A DNA stretch of 64,000 nt, taken from NCBI GenBank assembly GCA_938036835.1, contig CALHWB010000019.1, positions 1 through 64,000 on the forward strand, read 5' to 3'. Source of the DNA: an uncultured Propionibacterium sp. (lineage in GTDB: Bacteria > Actinomycetota > Actinomycetes > Propionibacteriales > Propionibacteriaceae). Numbering within the stretch: position 1 is the stretch's first letter; the number at the start of each line of letters is the position of its first letter. The translations under genes and the position numbers were made by a program. A model generated the notes under the pieces. It saw only the letters and a program-made list of their open reading frames with translations, did not search any database and was not told the origin of the DNA. Below, piece after piece: positions 1 to 9,174 of the stretch.

Positions 1-485
1 GTGTTGCCGAAGCTGCCGCTGCCGGTCTGGCCGAAGCTGCCGGTGCCGGTGTGGCCTCCGCCGGTCGTAGCGTTGGCGAACGAGCCAGTCCCAGCGGCCG
101 CGGTATTACCGAAGCTGCCGCCGGCATTGCCCTGAAGGCTGGCAGTTTGCCATGCCCCCTGACCCTGTAAACCCGTTTCCCCAATGAGTCCCCCGGGGAT
201 GTCGTCGGGTGGTTTGATATCGGGCTCGGGTCGGATGAGTCCCCCGGGGATGTCGTCGGGTGGTTTGATATCGGGCTCGGGTCGGAACGGATGTGCTTCC
301 TTCGGTGGGGTCGGGGTAGCGGGATCCGGCGGCATCGGAGTCATATGCCGGCTGCCCTCGTGACTGGACCAGGACACTTCGGACGCCTGCTTGGCTGCCC
401 TGGGGGATGTCCAGTCCGTGGCAGGAGGCTGCTGGTTGGTGAATCTAGGATGAGCTGCGCCCCAGCGCACAGAATCTTCGCTCAT
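1..485 (-). CDS. Glycine-rich repeat protein, 3' end outside window (partial)
   Basis: This frame is open from an ATG at 485 to the window edge (161 codons). A GGAGA Shine-Dalgarno lies about 8 nt upstream (494-498 on the plus strand). The product is not recognised. It has a polar, proline-rich N-terminus, then two perfect 17-residue repeats beginning RPEPDIKPPDD (encoded by 184-285), then a Gly/Ser/Phe/Asn region with irregular GSFGN/GSFGQ units that runs off the window. No signal peptide or membrane segment is visible. It starts about 30 nt after the YbaB-like gene and is probably co-transcribed with it. The low-complexity Gly-Asn tail is loosely reminiscent of mycobacterial MPTR-type proteins, but I do not assign it to that family. 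Confidence 0.75.
   Translation of the reverse strand, partial: MSEDSVRWGAAHPRFTNQQPPATDWTSPRAAKQASEVSWSSHEGSRHMTPMPPDPATPTPPKEAHPFRPEPDIKPPDDIPGGLIRPEPDIKPPDDIPGGLIGETGLQGQGAWQTASLQGNAGGSFGNTAAAGTGSFANATTGGGHTGTGSFGQTGSGSFGN
184..285. repeat. Perfect tandem repeat, two 51-bp units
   Basis: Units 184-234 and 235-285 are identical over 51 bp, exactly 17 codons in the minus-strand gene that contains them. The repeat therefore duplicates a proline/aspartate-rich peptide in frame. Identity at third codon positions points to a recent duplication by slippage. Confidence 0.95.
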
Positions 486-517
486 TAGTTCGTTCTCCAC
501 TCTTCCGGTACGGCAGT

Positions 518-1240
518 TCAGGCCTTGAAGGCGCGCAATGACTCGATCAGTGCCGGGGTCTCATCGGCCGGCAGCTGCTCGATGATCTCACGCAGGCAAT
601 TCGTCAACGTGATCCCCGTTTGGTTCTTCACCCAATTCGCCTTGAAATCGAAACCGTTCACTCCGGCGGGCGTCAACACCGCCCAGGCCTTATGGTTTTC
701 CGAGTAGATGTGTTGCTCCTCGTCCGCGGCGTCGGGCACCTCGTCGGCAAGTGCCCGGTTGAGCTTGTCCATCCCGGAGTAGAACCTTTCCAGGGCGGCA
801 CCCTCGTCCCGCACGGCCTCATCTACCCGGTTGACGAACTCCTGGTAGCTGCGCTGCGCGTATTGTTCGGCCTGCTTGCGATCGGCGGCAGTGGGCTGCA
901 CGCTGGTCAGATCGATCCGCTCCTGCGAGGCGGAATCGTCATCCCTGGAGCGGCCCTTCCCGGTGAGCTCTACCGAGCCGATGCCCATGGCGCGCAACTG
1001 GGCGGCGGCCATGGTCTGATTGAGCCGGTCGGCCAGCATATCGGGCTCGATCTTGTTCCTCCAGTTGTCGGCGATGCGGATTGAGATCAGCGCACCGTTG
1101 GGCCGGCAGCTGATGGTCACGACCCTGTCCGCATCGGTCTCGGTGTAGTCCTCCGTCGGTGGGTCCAGGGATTCGCTCAGCTTGTTGAGGGTGGAGATGG
1201 ACTGGGTGAGTTCCGCCATCAGCTGATTCAGTTCGTCCAC
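518..1240 (-). CDS. YbaB/EbfC-like protein with long C-terminal extension
   Basis: 240 residues from a GTG start with AGGAG 5 nt upstream. Residues 1-95 have the YbaB/EbfC layout: an N-terminal helix (MDELNQLMAELTQSISTL), a beta sheet (VVTISCRPNGALISIRI) and a helix rich in Ala/Gln/Asn. YbaB proteins bind DNA as nucleoid-associated dimers, but divergent actinobacterial versions are often encoded next to WXG100/type VII cargo genes. The remaining ~145 residues are charged, with a predicted helix (about 120-165) and a C-terminal part (HKAWAVLTPAGVNGFDF) that I do not recognise. It is followed closely by the repeat protein at 1-485. A second YbaB/WXG set lies at 20.4-22.1 kb, so a role tied to secretion cargo is inferred and not shown. 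Confidence 0.65.
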   Translation of the reverse strand: MDELNQLMAELTQSISTLNKLSESLDPPTEDYTETDADRVVTISCRPNGALISIRIADNWRNKIEPDMLADRLNQTMAAAQLRAMGIGSVELTGKGRSRDDDSASQERIDLTSVQPTAADRKQAEQYAQRSYQEFVNRVDEAVRDEGAALERFYSGMDKLNRALADEVPDAADEEQHIYSENHKAWAVLTPAGVNGFDFKANWVKNQTGITLTNCLREIIEQLPADETPALIESLRAFKA

Positions 1241-1385
1241 GAGCGCTCCTTAGCTGGTAACTGAGCAGGATTGTCTCCGACAATAGGGGCAACATCGGGG
1301 CATCGCCCGTCAAGTGGCCGAAAAATGGGTAGGGATGCTCATACAGGCCGTTCACTGCCCGCGCGCTATGCCACCCAGTCGGCCA

Positions 1386-2675
1386 TCAGCTTTCGGCGGC
1401 CAGTGGCCCTTCGCCCCGCCGGTAGGTCCAGCGTCCCGCCCACATGGTCGCCTCGACCGGATCGGGCAGATCCAGCCCGTGATAGGGATTGTTGCGGGAT
1501 GCCGAGCGGGTCTGTTCCCGATCCACCACCGCGCGGCGGTGCGGATCCACCAACACCAGATTCGCCGGTTCGCCGGGACGCAGCGGCCGGCCCTGGCTCG
1601 GGACGCGCCCGATCCTCGCGGGTGCCATGCTCATTGCCCCGGCAAGACCTGCCCAGGTCATCCGGCCGGGGTTCACCATCGTCTCGATCACGACCGCCAG
1701 GGCCTGCTCCAGGCCCAGCATTCCCGGCTTGGCGCTGGCGAAGGCCCGGCATTTGGCACTTGCCTCGTGGGGCGCATGATCGGTACCCACGATGTCGATC
1801 GTGCCGTCGGCCAGCGCCGACCGCAGTGCCTCGATGTCCTCGCTGGCCCGCAACGGCGGATTCACCTTGAAAGTGGGGTCTAGGCCGGTCAACAGCCCCG
1901 AGTCGAGCAGCAAATGGTGCGGAGTTACCTCGGCTGTGATCCGGACGCCCCTGGCCTTGGCCCACCGCACGACCGCCACGCTCTCCGCCGTGCTCACATG
2001 GCAGGCGTGATAGCTAGCCCCAGTGAGTTCGGCGAGCTGGGCGTCGCGCGCGATGATACTCGACTCGGCCACCCAAGGCCAGCCTTGCAGGCCAAGCGGC
2101 CCCGCCACGGACCGTTCGTCCGCGCAGGCCCGCGGGCCGGCCAGATCGTGATCTTGACAGTGCTGGGCCACGACCGCGTCGGCGGTAGCCGCGGCCTCCA
2201 GCGCGGCGCGCATCACCGCCGCGTTCATCACACACCTGCCGTCGTCGCTGAACACCCGGACACCGCTGGCTGCCAGTTCGCCGATCGGGGCCAACCGGGT
2301 GCCGGCCAGCCCCATGGTGATCGCGCCGACGGGAAACACCTCGGTCAGTCCCGACCGTTGCCCGAGGCGGCGGATATGGGCCGCCCGGGCCACCGAATCG
2401 GTGACGGGATCGAGGTTGGCCATCGCGTGGACGGCGGTGAACCCACCCCTGGCGGCGCAGGCCGACCCGCTGGCCACGGTCTCGGAACCCTCGAAACCCG
2501 GTTCCCGCAGGTGGGTATGCAGGTCCACCAGTCCGGGCAGTACCAGTAGCCCAGAGGCATCCACCGTGATCGCACCGGCGACCGGATCGCTCACCAGGTG
2601 GCCTTGTTGGATATGCAGATCCGCGGTGGCGCCGTCGGCCTGACACGCGCCCCGGATGCGATAGCCGGGTGACAT
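1386..2675 (-). CDS. pyrC: Dihydroorotase
   Basis: 429 residues. Catalyses reversible cyclisation of N-carbamoyl-aspartate to dihydroorotate, step three of pyrimidine synthesis, in the cytosol. The amidohydrolase signatures are in order: VDLHTHLREPG (metal-binding HxH), FSDDGR, the QHCQDH and ACHVST histidines, the substrate-binding NPPLR, and GTDHAPH with the catalytic Asp. Length fits type I bacterial dihydroorotases. The ATG is 4 nt after the pepN stop, so the two are probably co-transcribed. In most actinomycetes pyrC sits in a pyr operon with pyrB and carAB; here none of those neighbours is present. The reading frame stays open further upstream, but that part lies antisense or out of frame inside pepN and was excluded. 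Confidence 0.93.
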   Translation of the reverse strand: MSPGYRIRGACQADGATADLHIQQGHLVSDPVAGAITVDASGLLVLPGLVDLHTHLREPGFEGSETVASGSACAARGGFTAVHAMANLDPVTDSVARAAHIRRLGQRSGLTEVFPVGAITMGLAGTRLAPIGELAASGVRVFSDDGRCVMNAAVMRAALEAAATADAVVAQHCQDHDLAGPRACADERSVAGPLGLQGWPWVAESSIIARDAQLAELTGASYHACHVSTAESVAVVRWAKARGVRITAEVTPHHLLLDSGLLTGLDPTFKVNPPLRASEDIEALRSALADGTIDIVGTDHAPHEASAKCRAFASAKPGMLGLEQALAVVIETMVNPGRMTWAGLAGAMSMAPARIGRVPSQGRPLRPGEPANLVLVDPHRRAVVDREQTRSASRNNPYHGLDLPDPVEATMWAGRWTYRRGEGPLAAES

Positions 2676-2679
2676 GGTC

Positions 2680-5283
2680 TCAGCCCTGCCGTTCGCGACC
2701 AGACCGCTGAACCCGCAATGCCCGCAGCGATTCGTCTCGTTGCTCCCGGAGGATCCGACCGACCTGCTCGGGTACCTCGCGTCCGGCCAGCCACTCGTCC
2801 AACTCGGCCAGCCACTGCTCGTCCACGAGCACGGTGGGCCACAGCCGCACCAGGGCGGTCTGTTTGGCCACATGGCCGCGCTGCGCCCAGCTGCCGGTCG
2901 CCTCGGCGATCCGGGCGCACAGTTCCCGGTAGGCGCGCGGATACTCCCGCAACAAGTCGGCTTGGCCGAATTGCCAGAAATTACCCGCGATGGCCTCGTG
3001 GGTGCCGTTAGGCACATCGGGGTCCTCGGTCGCCAGCCGCCAGGCCTGCGCCTTGGTTTCGGGATCGGCCAGCGCGGCCCGCGCGCCAGCCGCGGACTGG
3101 GCTCCGCTGATGGTTTGGTCGCCGATCGCCTCGGTTTCGATCTCGGCGATGCCGATCGCTCCCAGCCGCGCAAGCGAGGTGATGATCGCCCAGCGGCGGT
3201 CGGCGTCGATCGGCAGGCCCTCGGGGACCTCCTCACCGATCAGCCAGCCTTGCAGCAACTCGGCACCCGCTGGGGACTCGATGGCGGCGATCATCGCGTC
3301 CGCCACGGCCAGCTGCTGGTCGGAGCCGGGATCCGCCGACCGGAGCAGCCTGGCCAGACCCGCCACGAGCTGGGCGCGCAGGTTGCTGCGTTCGCCTGGA
3401 TCGGCATACCAGGTCACCGCGAGCTGAAGCTGACGCAGTTGGTTGATGATCGCGGTGACATCGGATTCACCCGACAGCCCGGCCAGGACCACCCCCAGAT
3501 AGTCGGCGGAACTGAGCTCGCCATCGCGCCAGGTATCCCACAGGATGGTCCAGACAACGGCCCGGGCCAAGGGATCGCGCAACTCTGCCAGATGCCCGTG
3601 CACCGTGCGTAACGATCCTGGGTCCAGGCGCACCTTCACGTAGCTGAGATCACGGTCGTTCAACAGCACCAGATCCGGACGTTGCACACCGATCAGTGCC
3701 TCGACAGGGGTGCGCTCACCACCGATATCGACCTCGATCGAATCCCGTGCCATCAGGCCGTCATCGGTGAGGTCATACAGACCGATCGCCAGTCGATGGG
3801 TTCTCAGGATCCGGTGTTCCTCGACCGCCGACTGCAAAACCTCGAAGCGAGTGAATTGGCCTTGGTCGTCCACCTCGAAACTAGGCCGAATCAGGTTTAC
3901 CCCACAGGTCTCCAGCCACTGTTCCGAAAACTCGGATAGCTCCCGGCCGCTGGCCTCGGTCAGGGCCGTCAGCAGATCGGCGAAGGTGCTGTTTGCCCAG
4001 GCATGCGCCGCAAGATATTGCTGCACCCCGGCCAGGAACTGTGGCTCACCGACATAGGCGACCAGCTGCTTCAACACGCTGGCGCCCTTGGCATAGGTTA
4101 TGCCGTCAAAGCTCTGGTCGGCGATGGCCAGATCGGTCATGTCGGCAACGATCGGGTGAGTGGTCGGCAACTGGTCGGTGCGGTAGGCCCACAGCTTGCG
4201 CATATTCGCGAAGTTCGTCCAGGCGTCGCTGCCGCCCCAGCGGCGGGCGATCTCGGTGGCGCAGTAGTAGGCCGCCCACTCGGCGAAACTCTCGTTGAGC
4301 CACAGATCGTCCCACCAGCGCATGGTCACCAGGTCGCCGAACCACATGTGGGCCAGCTCGTGCAGGATGGTGTTGTCGCGGCGATCGTAGGCCTCGGCGG
4401 TCACCTGGGAGCGGAACAGGTACTCATCGCGTAAGGTCACGCAGCCGGCATTCTCCATCGCCCCGGCATTGTATTCGGGCAGGAACAACTGGTCGTAGGA
4501 ATCGAATGGGTAGGCGGTGCCGTAGGCCTGCTCATAGACCTCGAAGCCATGCTGGGTGGTGGTGCGGATCCGCTCGGCATCCAGATAGTCGGCCATGGAG
4601 GCGCGGCACACCAGGTCGGCCGGCAGTTCGCCCTTGGCGGACAGCACGGTGCCCTTGTCGACATGGAACTGCCCAGCCACCAGGGCGGTGATGTAAGTGG
4701 CGATGGGACCGGTCGGGGGAAACCGCCAAGTCGCGAACCCATCCCCGGCCACCACCGGCTCGGGGGCCGCCGAGTTCGAATAGACCCGCCAGTCGGCCGG
4801 CGCCACCACCGTCAACTCGAAACTGGCCTTCAGGTCGGGCTGGTCGAAGCAGGCGTACATGCGCCGGGCGTCGGCAGTCTCGAATTGCGAATACAGGTAG
4901 ATCCGCCCATCGGCCGGATCGACAAAACGATGCAGGCCCTCGCCAGTTCGTGAGAACCGGCACCGGGCCGTCACCGTCAGCTGGTGCTCGCCCGCGGTCA
5001 GCTCCAGGGCAAGCCGATGGCCATCATGGGCAGCCGGATCGAGCTGGACACCGTCAAGCCAGGCGTCCAATACCCGGTCGGCGATGAGATCGATCCAGGT
5101 GCTACCAGCCTGGCTGGTGAACCTGACCGTGGTGGTGGAGATGAAGCTCTTGGCTGGCTCTGGTAGGGGAGCATCGTCCAGGCCACGACCGTTCAGGTAA
5201 ACGCTTACCCGATAGGCTCCGGTGGTGATCAACTCCGAACGTTGCCGCGCCTCTGCCCGGGTGATGTTCACCGTGCTGCTCAT
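2680..5283 (-). CDS. pepN: Aminopeptidase N (M1 family)
   Basis: 867 residues. Zinc metallo-aminopeptidase that removes N-terminal residues from peptides in the cytosol. The exopeptidase motif GAMEN is at about residues 274-278, the zinc site HELAH at 308-312, and the third ligand lies in WLNESFAEW. A C-terminal all-helical M1 domain fills the rest. The start chosen is the ATG preceding SSTVNITRAEARQRSEL, with GGAGGGAG just upstream; 11 further in-frame upstream codons are unlikely to be used. Divergent from the DsbA-like gene at 5404, the same arrangement as Rv2467 (pepN) and Rv2466c in M. tuberculosis. Followed within 4 nt by pyrC. Confidence 0.96.
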   Translation of the reverse strand: MSSTVNITRAEARQRSELITTGAYRVSVYLNGRGLDDAPLPEPAKSFISTTTVRFTSQAGSTWIDLIADRVLDAWLDGVQLDPAAHDGHRLALELTAGEHQLTVTARCRFSRTGEGLHRFVDPADGRIYLYSQFETADARRMYACFDQPDLKASFELTVVAPADWRVYSNSAAPEPVVAGDGFATWRFPPTGPIATYITALVAGQFHVDKGTVLSAKGELPADLVCRASMADYLDAERIRTTTQHGFEVYEQAYGTAYPFDSYDQLFLPEYNAGAMENAGCVTLRDEYLFRSQVTAEAYDRRDNTILHELAHMWFGDLVTMRWWDDLWLNESFAEWAAYYCATEIARRWGGSDAWTNFANMRKLWAYRTDQLPTTHPIVADMTDLAIADQSFDGITYAKGASVLKQLVAYVGEPQFLAGVQQYLAAHAWANSTFADLLTALTEASGRELSEFSEQWLETCGVNLIRPSFEVDDQGQFTRFEVLQSAVEEHRILRTHRLAIGLYDLTDDGLMARDSIEVDIGGERTPVEALIGVQRPDLVLLNDRDLSYVKVRLDPGSLRTVHGHLAELRDPLARAVVWTILWDTWRDGELSSADYLGVVLAGLSGESDVTAIINQLRQLQLAVTWYADPGERSNLRAQLVAGLARLLRSADPGSDQQLAVADAMIAAIESPAGAELLQGWLIGEEVPEGLPIDADRRWAIITSLARLGAIGIAEIETEAIGDQTISGAQSAAGARAALADPETKAQAWRLATEDPDVPNGTHEAIAGNFWQFGQADLLREYPRAYRELCARIAEATGSWAQRGHVAKQTALVRLWPTVLVDEQWLAELDEWLAGREVPEQVGRILREQRDESLRALRVQRSGRERQG

Positions 5284-5403
5284 TGATACTCCCTCCGCCA
5301 CGCTGGGCACAACCACTGATCCACTGAGGCTACCGGTTGGAGATTAGGAACCGGGAGGTGTGGTTCGGGCGCGTCGTCGGCTTTGGTCTGGTTGGCTGGC
5401 CGC

Positions 5404-6021
5404 ATGAACGGACAACCACAGGTCGTCGATTTCTGGTTCGACCCGCTCTGCCCCTGGGCCTGGCTCGCTTCGCGCTGGCTGCTGGCGGTCGAGCAGGTTC
5501 GCCCCGTGCGCACCTGTTTCCATGTCATGAGCCTCGACATCCTGGATGAGGAATCCGTCGAGCAGCCGGCCGGCTACCGGGAAAAGCCGCAGCCGGGGTG
5601 GATCGGGGTGCGTGCCGCGATCGGCGTGGAACTGCAACACGGCCCGCTTGGGCTGCGGGACTTTTACACCGCATTGGGCACCCGTTATCACCTCAGGGGC
5701 GAACCCAAGGGGAACATCGATGTCGTGCGGGCGGCGTTGGCGGAGTGCGGTTTCGACCCAGCCATCGCCGATGCCGCAGCCGGTGGCGCCTGGGACGCCG
5801 AGCTGCGGGCTTCACATCACGCCGGGATGGACCCGGTAGGCCAGGATGTCGGCACACCTGTGTTGCACATCAACGGCAAGGCCATGTTCGGACCGGTGAT
5901 CTCACCGGCCCCCAAGGGGGAACAGGCTGGCCTGCTGTTCGATGGGGTTTCGCTGGTCACCGCCACCGATGGCTTCTTCGAGTTGAAACGTTCCCGGGAC
6001 CGCGGGCCGATCTTCGACTGA
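5404..6021 (+). CDS. DsbA-like, Rv2466c-family mycothiol-dependent reductase homologue
   Basis: 205 residues, thioredoxin-fold DsbA/FrnE-type protein. The N-terminus VVDFWFDPLCPWAW matches the Rv2466c family (mycothiol-dependent nitroreductase/oxidoreductase in M. tuberculosis). Later family elements are GNIDVV and GTPVLHINGKAMFGPVISP, where TPV is the cis-proline loop. The active site here is C16-P-W-A19, so the second cysteine of a CPWC motif is absent and chemistry would have to be monothiol (mycothiol-mixed disulfide). Divergent from pepN as in mycobacteria. No clear Shine-Dalgarno; the ATG was chosen because it begins the homologous region. Confidence 0.85.
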   Translation: MNGQPQVVDFWFDPLCPWAWLASRWLLAVEQVRPVRTCFHVMSLDILDEESVEQPAGYREKPQPGWIGVRAAIGVELQHGPLGLRDFYTALGTRYHLRGEPKGNIDVVRAALAECGFDPAIADAAAGGAWDAELRASHHAGMDPVGQDVGTPVLHINGKAMFGPVISPAPKGEQAGLLFDGVSLVTATDGFFELKRSRDRGPIFD

Positions 6022-6249
6022 GCCACCGACCCGAGCGGCCCGGAGCGGAGGCGATCGGCTCCGAACCGCAGTCGCGCGCCGGCCCGCCACCGATCGGTCT
6101 GATCGCAGACCTGCTGATCGGCCGGTGGTCGGTTTCGACTGCTCCTTGCGCAGTACTCTCCGCGTGGCGCCAACCATCTGCTCGGCTGGCTTCCTACAGT
6201 GACAGCCAGAAGGTAGGAGCCTTCGCTACCGGGACGAGGTGAGATACGG

Positions 6250-6990
6250 ATGTCAGTAGCTGAAGAGTGCGCGGTACCGATTTTCACGACCGCCCGTCGT
6301 GGCTATATCGCCGACGACGATGGCAGCCATCTGCATGTGGCGCCTCGCCGTGCTCAACTGACCGACCTGGTCGTGCCGGGCTCCGGATTCGACCGGTTCC
6401 CGATGGTGCGCGAAAACCCGCGCAGGCGGGCACCGGTGCGGGCGCTGCTGGACCGCCTGCTGGTTGGGCTAGAGGGCGGCGCGAGACGCGCCATGGTGGA
6501 CCCGGACGATCTGCTGGCCACCGAACTGGTTCGGCTTTCTGGATTGGATCCCCGGTGGGGATTCCTGCAATGTGTGCGCCCGGTGGCCGACGGCGCCGAG
6601 ATCGATCACTGGGCAATCGGCCCGGGCGGGGTATACCTGCTCAACGCCAAAAACCTGCCCGGCTCACGGCTTCGGGTCAGTGGCGACACTTTTCTGGTGG
6701 ACGGCCGTGACCAGCCTTTCGTCAGCCAGATCCGCTTAGAGGCGCTGCGCGGTTCGACCGAGATGAGCCAGTCCAGCCGGTGGGACATCGACGTCACCGG
6801 GGTCATCGTACCGGTCAACGACCGGCGGCTCATCGTCGAGCAGTTCCCCACCGATGTCGCGGTGCTTGACGAGATCGATGTGGCGAATTGGCTGGTCAAC
6901 CGCCCCGAGCAGTTCGGCAGACGCCAGATCATGATGGCTTTTGAGGCGGCCCGCTCCGCCACGGTGTGGACGCCCAGGTTCGTGAGCTGA
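6250..6990 (+). CDS. NERD-domain protein
   Basis: 246 residues, GAGGTGAG upstream of the ATG. The central part (about 105-150) carries nuclease-related-domain features: FLQCVRPVADGAEIDHWAIGP, where the Asp of EIDH is the typical acidic residue, then GGVYLLNAKNLPGSRLRVSG, where the Lys-containing strand (NAK) matches the family's [EK]xK-like strand. NERD domains resemble restriction-like endonucleases, and function is unknown for most stand-alone actinobacterial members. The N-terminal 90 residues show no domain I recognise. It sits between the Rv2466c-like gene and ligA with about 40 nt to ligA; a role in DNA metabolism is possible but not shown. Confidence 0.75.
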   Translation: MSVAEECAVPIFTTARRGYIADDDGSHLHVAPRRAQLTDLVVPGSGFDRFPMVRENPRRRAPVRALLDRLLVGLEGGARRAMVDPDDLLATELVRLSGLDPRWGFLQCVRPVADGAEIDHWAIGPGGVYLLNAKNLPGSRLRVSGDTFLVDGRDQPFVSQIRLEALRGSTEMSQSSRWDIDVTGVIVPVNDRRLIVEQFPTDVAVLDEIDVANWLVNRPEQFGRRQIMMAFEAARSATVWTPRFVS

Positions 6991-7032
6991 GCAAGCCGCC
7001 GGCCGGTCGGCAGTGCCTGACAGGATTGGCAC

Positions 7033-9174
7033 ATGTCGAATGAGCTATCCGGGGCAGGTGCCCCCGAGGCGGCCGCCCGGCGGCGTTGGACCGATCTGGT
7101 GGAGTTGCTCCGGCAGGCGCAGGAGGACTACTACGGCCAAGACGCGCCGAAGATGTCCGACGCCGGATACGACCAGTTGCTGCGCGAGTTGATTGCGCTG
7201 GAGGAGGCCCACCCGCTGCTGCGGACGCCGGACAGCCCAACCCAGCGGGTCGGGGCGGCCCGGCAGGTGACCGATTTCGCGCCGGTAATCCATCTGGAAC
7301 GAATGCTCAGCCTCGACAATGTCTTCAGCACCGCCGATCTGTCCGAGTGGCTTGCGCGTACCGGCCGGCTACTGGGGGACCTGCCCGTGCAATGGCTTTG
7401 CGAACTCAAGATCGATGGCTTGGCGGTCGATCTGGTCTATCGGAATGGCCTGCTGGTCAGTGGTGCGACGCGCGGCGATGGCCGGGTGGGGGAGGACATC
7501 ACGGGCAATGTGGCCACCATCGGCGATGTGCCTAGCCGACTGCTTGGGGAGCCACCGGAGGTGGTTGAGGTACGCGGCGAGGTCTTCTTCCCGATCGCCG
7601 ATTTCGGTGACCTGAACGCCACCCTGGTGACGGCTGGCCGGCCGCCCTTCGCAAACCCACGCAATGCTGCCGCGGGTTCGTTGCGGCAGAAGAACCCGGC
7701 GGTGACCGCGCAGCGTCCCCTGCATATGTTGGTACACGGGATCGGCCAAATCGATGGGCTACAACTGGATCGGCAGTCCCAGGCCTATGAACTGCTTGCC
7801 GAATGGGGCCTGCCCACCGCGAGCACCTATCGCCTGCTGACGACCCCGGCAGAGGTGCTGGCCTTTGTCGAGCGCTACGGTGAGCATCGGCACGATCTCA
7901 GCCACGAGATCGACGGCGTGGTGGTCAAGGTCGATGACCTAGCCCAGCAGCGGAGGCTGGGGGCCACCTCGCGGGCGCCGCGCTGGGCGATCGCCTATAA
8001 ATATCCGCCCGAACAAGTCAATACCCGGTTGCTGGATATCCAGGTCAATATCGGGCGTACCGGCCGGGCCACCCCGTTCGCGGTGCTGGAGCCGGTTCAG
8101 GTGGCGGGTTCCACGGTGGCCAGGGCCACCTTGCACAATGCCTGGGAGGTCGCCCGTAAGGGGGTGCTGATCGGCGACATGGTGGTGCTGCGCAAGGCGG
8201 GCGACGTGATCCCCGAGATATTGGGGCCGGTGGCCGAGTTGCGCGACGGCACCGAACGGCCCTTCGAGATGCCCGCTGACTGCCCGGCCTGTGGCACGCC
8301 ATTGCGCCCCGAGAAGGAATCCGACAAGGACATTCGTTGTCCCAACAGCCGATCCTGTCCCGCCCAGTTGACCGAGCGGCTGTTCGGCTTGGCGTCCCGA
8401 TCCGCGCTTGACATCGAGGCGCTTGGCTGGGAAGGCGCCCGGGCGCTGTTGGCCAGCGGGGTAGTCGGCAACGAGGCCGGCCTGTTCGATCTGACCGCCG
8501 ATGATCTGCGGCGGGTGGACTTCTACACGCGCGCTGCCCGCAAGACCGACCCGGCCGGAGAGGTCCGCGACGGGCGAGTGCTGTCGGCTAACGGACACAA
8601 GCTGCTGGCCAATCTGGCCCAGGCCAAGCAACAGCCCCTGTGGCGGGTGCTGGTGGCGCTGTCGATCCGCCATGTGGGGCCCAGCGCGGCCCGCGCCCTG
8701 GCCGATCGGTTTGGCTCATTGGCGGCGATCCGGGATGCCGATCAGGCCGAACTTGCCGGCACCGAGGGGGTCGGTCAGGTGATCGCCGAGGCCATCAAAG
8801 AATGGTTCACCGAGGATTGGCATGTCGAGGTGGTGAACAGTTGGCTGGCTGCCGGTGTCCACCTGGCCGATGAGCCGGGCACCGAACAGGCCCTGCCGCA
8901 GACCTTGACGGGACTGTCCATCGTGGTCACCGGCAGTCTCACGGGGTTCAGCCGGGACGAGGCCAAGGCGGCGATCATCGCTAGGGGCGGCAAGTCCGCC
9001 GGCTCGGTGTCGAAGAGGACCGATTTCGTGGTGATCGGCGAGAACGCCGGTGCCAAGGCGAGCCGGGCCGAGACCCTCGGCCTGCCCATGCTGGACGAGC
9101 AGGAGTTCGTCCGTTTGCTGGCCGAAGGGCCGGCGGGCCTGACCGGTGGTTCGGGAGATGGCGCCGGGCAATGA
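7033..9174 (+). CDS. ligA: NAD-dependent DNA ligase
   Basis: 713 residues. Seals nicks using NAD+ during replication and repair. Domain order is complete: Ia region (DYYGQDAPKMSDAGYDQL, the NAD-binding YxxxxxxxSDxxYD block), adenylation domain with catalytic Lys126 in ELKIDG, OB fold, Cys4 zinc finger starting at C417 (CPACGTPL ... CPNSRSCPAQ), helix-hairpin-helix repeats (about 500-600) and a C-terminal BRCT domain (from about residue 620, LTGLSIVVTGSLTGFSRDEA). The start ATG has no Shine-Dalgarno but a CAGGAT box (7021-7026) 6 nt upstream, suggesting a leaderless transcript. Confidence 0.97.
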   Translation: MSNELSGAGAPEAAARRRWTDLVELLRQAQEDYYGQDAPKMSDAGYDQLLRELIALEEAHPLLRTPDSPTQRVGAARQVTDFAPVIHLERMLSLDNVFSTADLSEWLARTGRLLGDLPVQWLCELKIDGLAVDLVYRNGLLVSGATRGDGRVGEDITGNVATIGDVPSRLLGEPPEVVEVRGEVFFPIADFGDLNATLVTAGRPPFANPRNAAAGSLRQKNPAVTAQRPLHMLVHGIGQIDGLQLDRQSQAYELLAEWGLPTASTYRLLTTPAEVLAFVERYGEHRHDLSHEIDGVVVKVDDLAQQRRLGATSRAPRWAIAYKYPPEQVNTRLLDIQVNIGRTGRATPFAVLEPVQVAGSTVARATLHNAWEVARKGVLIGDMVVLRKAGDVIPEILGPVAELRDGTERPFEMPADCPACGTPLRPEKESDKDIRCPNSRSCPAQLTERLFGLASRSALDIEALGWEGARALLASGVVGNEAGLFDLTADDLRRVDFYTRAARKTDPAGEVRDGRVLSANGHKLLANLAQAKQQPLWRVLVALSIRHVGPSAARALADRFGSLAAIRDADQAELAGTEGVGQVIAEAIKEWFTEDWHVEVVNSWLAAGVHLADEPGTEQALPQTLTGLSIVVTGSLTGFSRDEAKAAIIARGGKSAGSVSKRTDFVVIGENAGAKASRAETLGLPMLDEQEFVRLLAEGPAGLTGGSGDGAGQ

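Noticed and set aside
1..485. PPE/MPTR assignment for the glycine-rich gene
   Set aside because: No PPE N-terminal domain; the repeat units are irregular and only loosely similar.
1386..3236. Single 616-codon protein containing pyrC
   Set aside because: The part before 2675 is an out-of-frame reading of pepN; true pyrC homology begins at the ATG at 2675.
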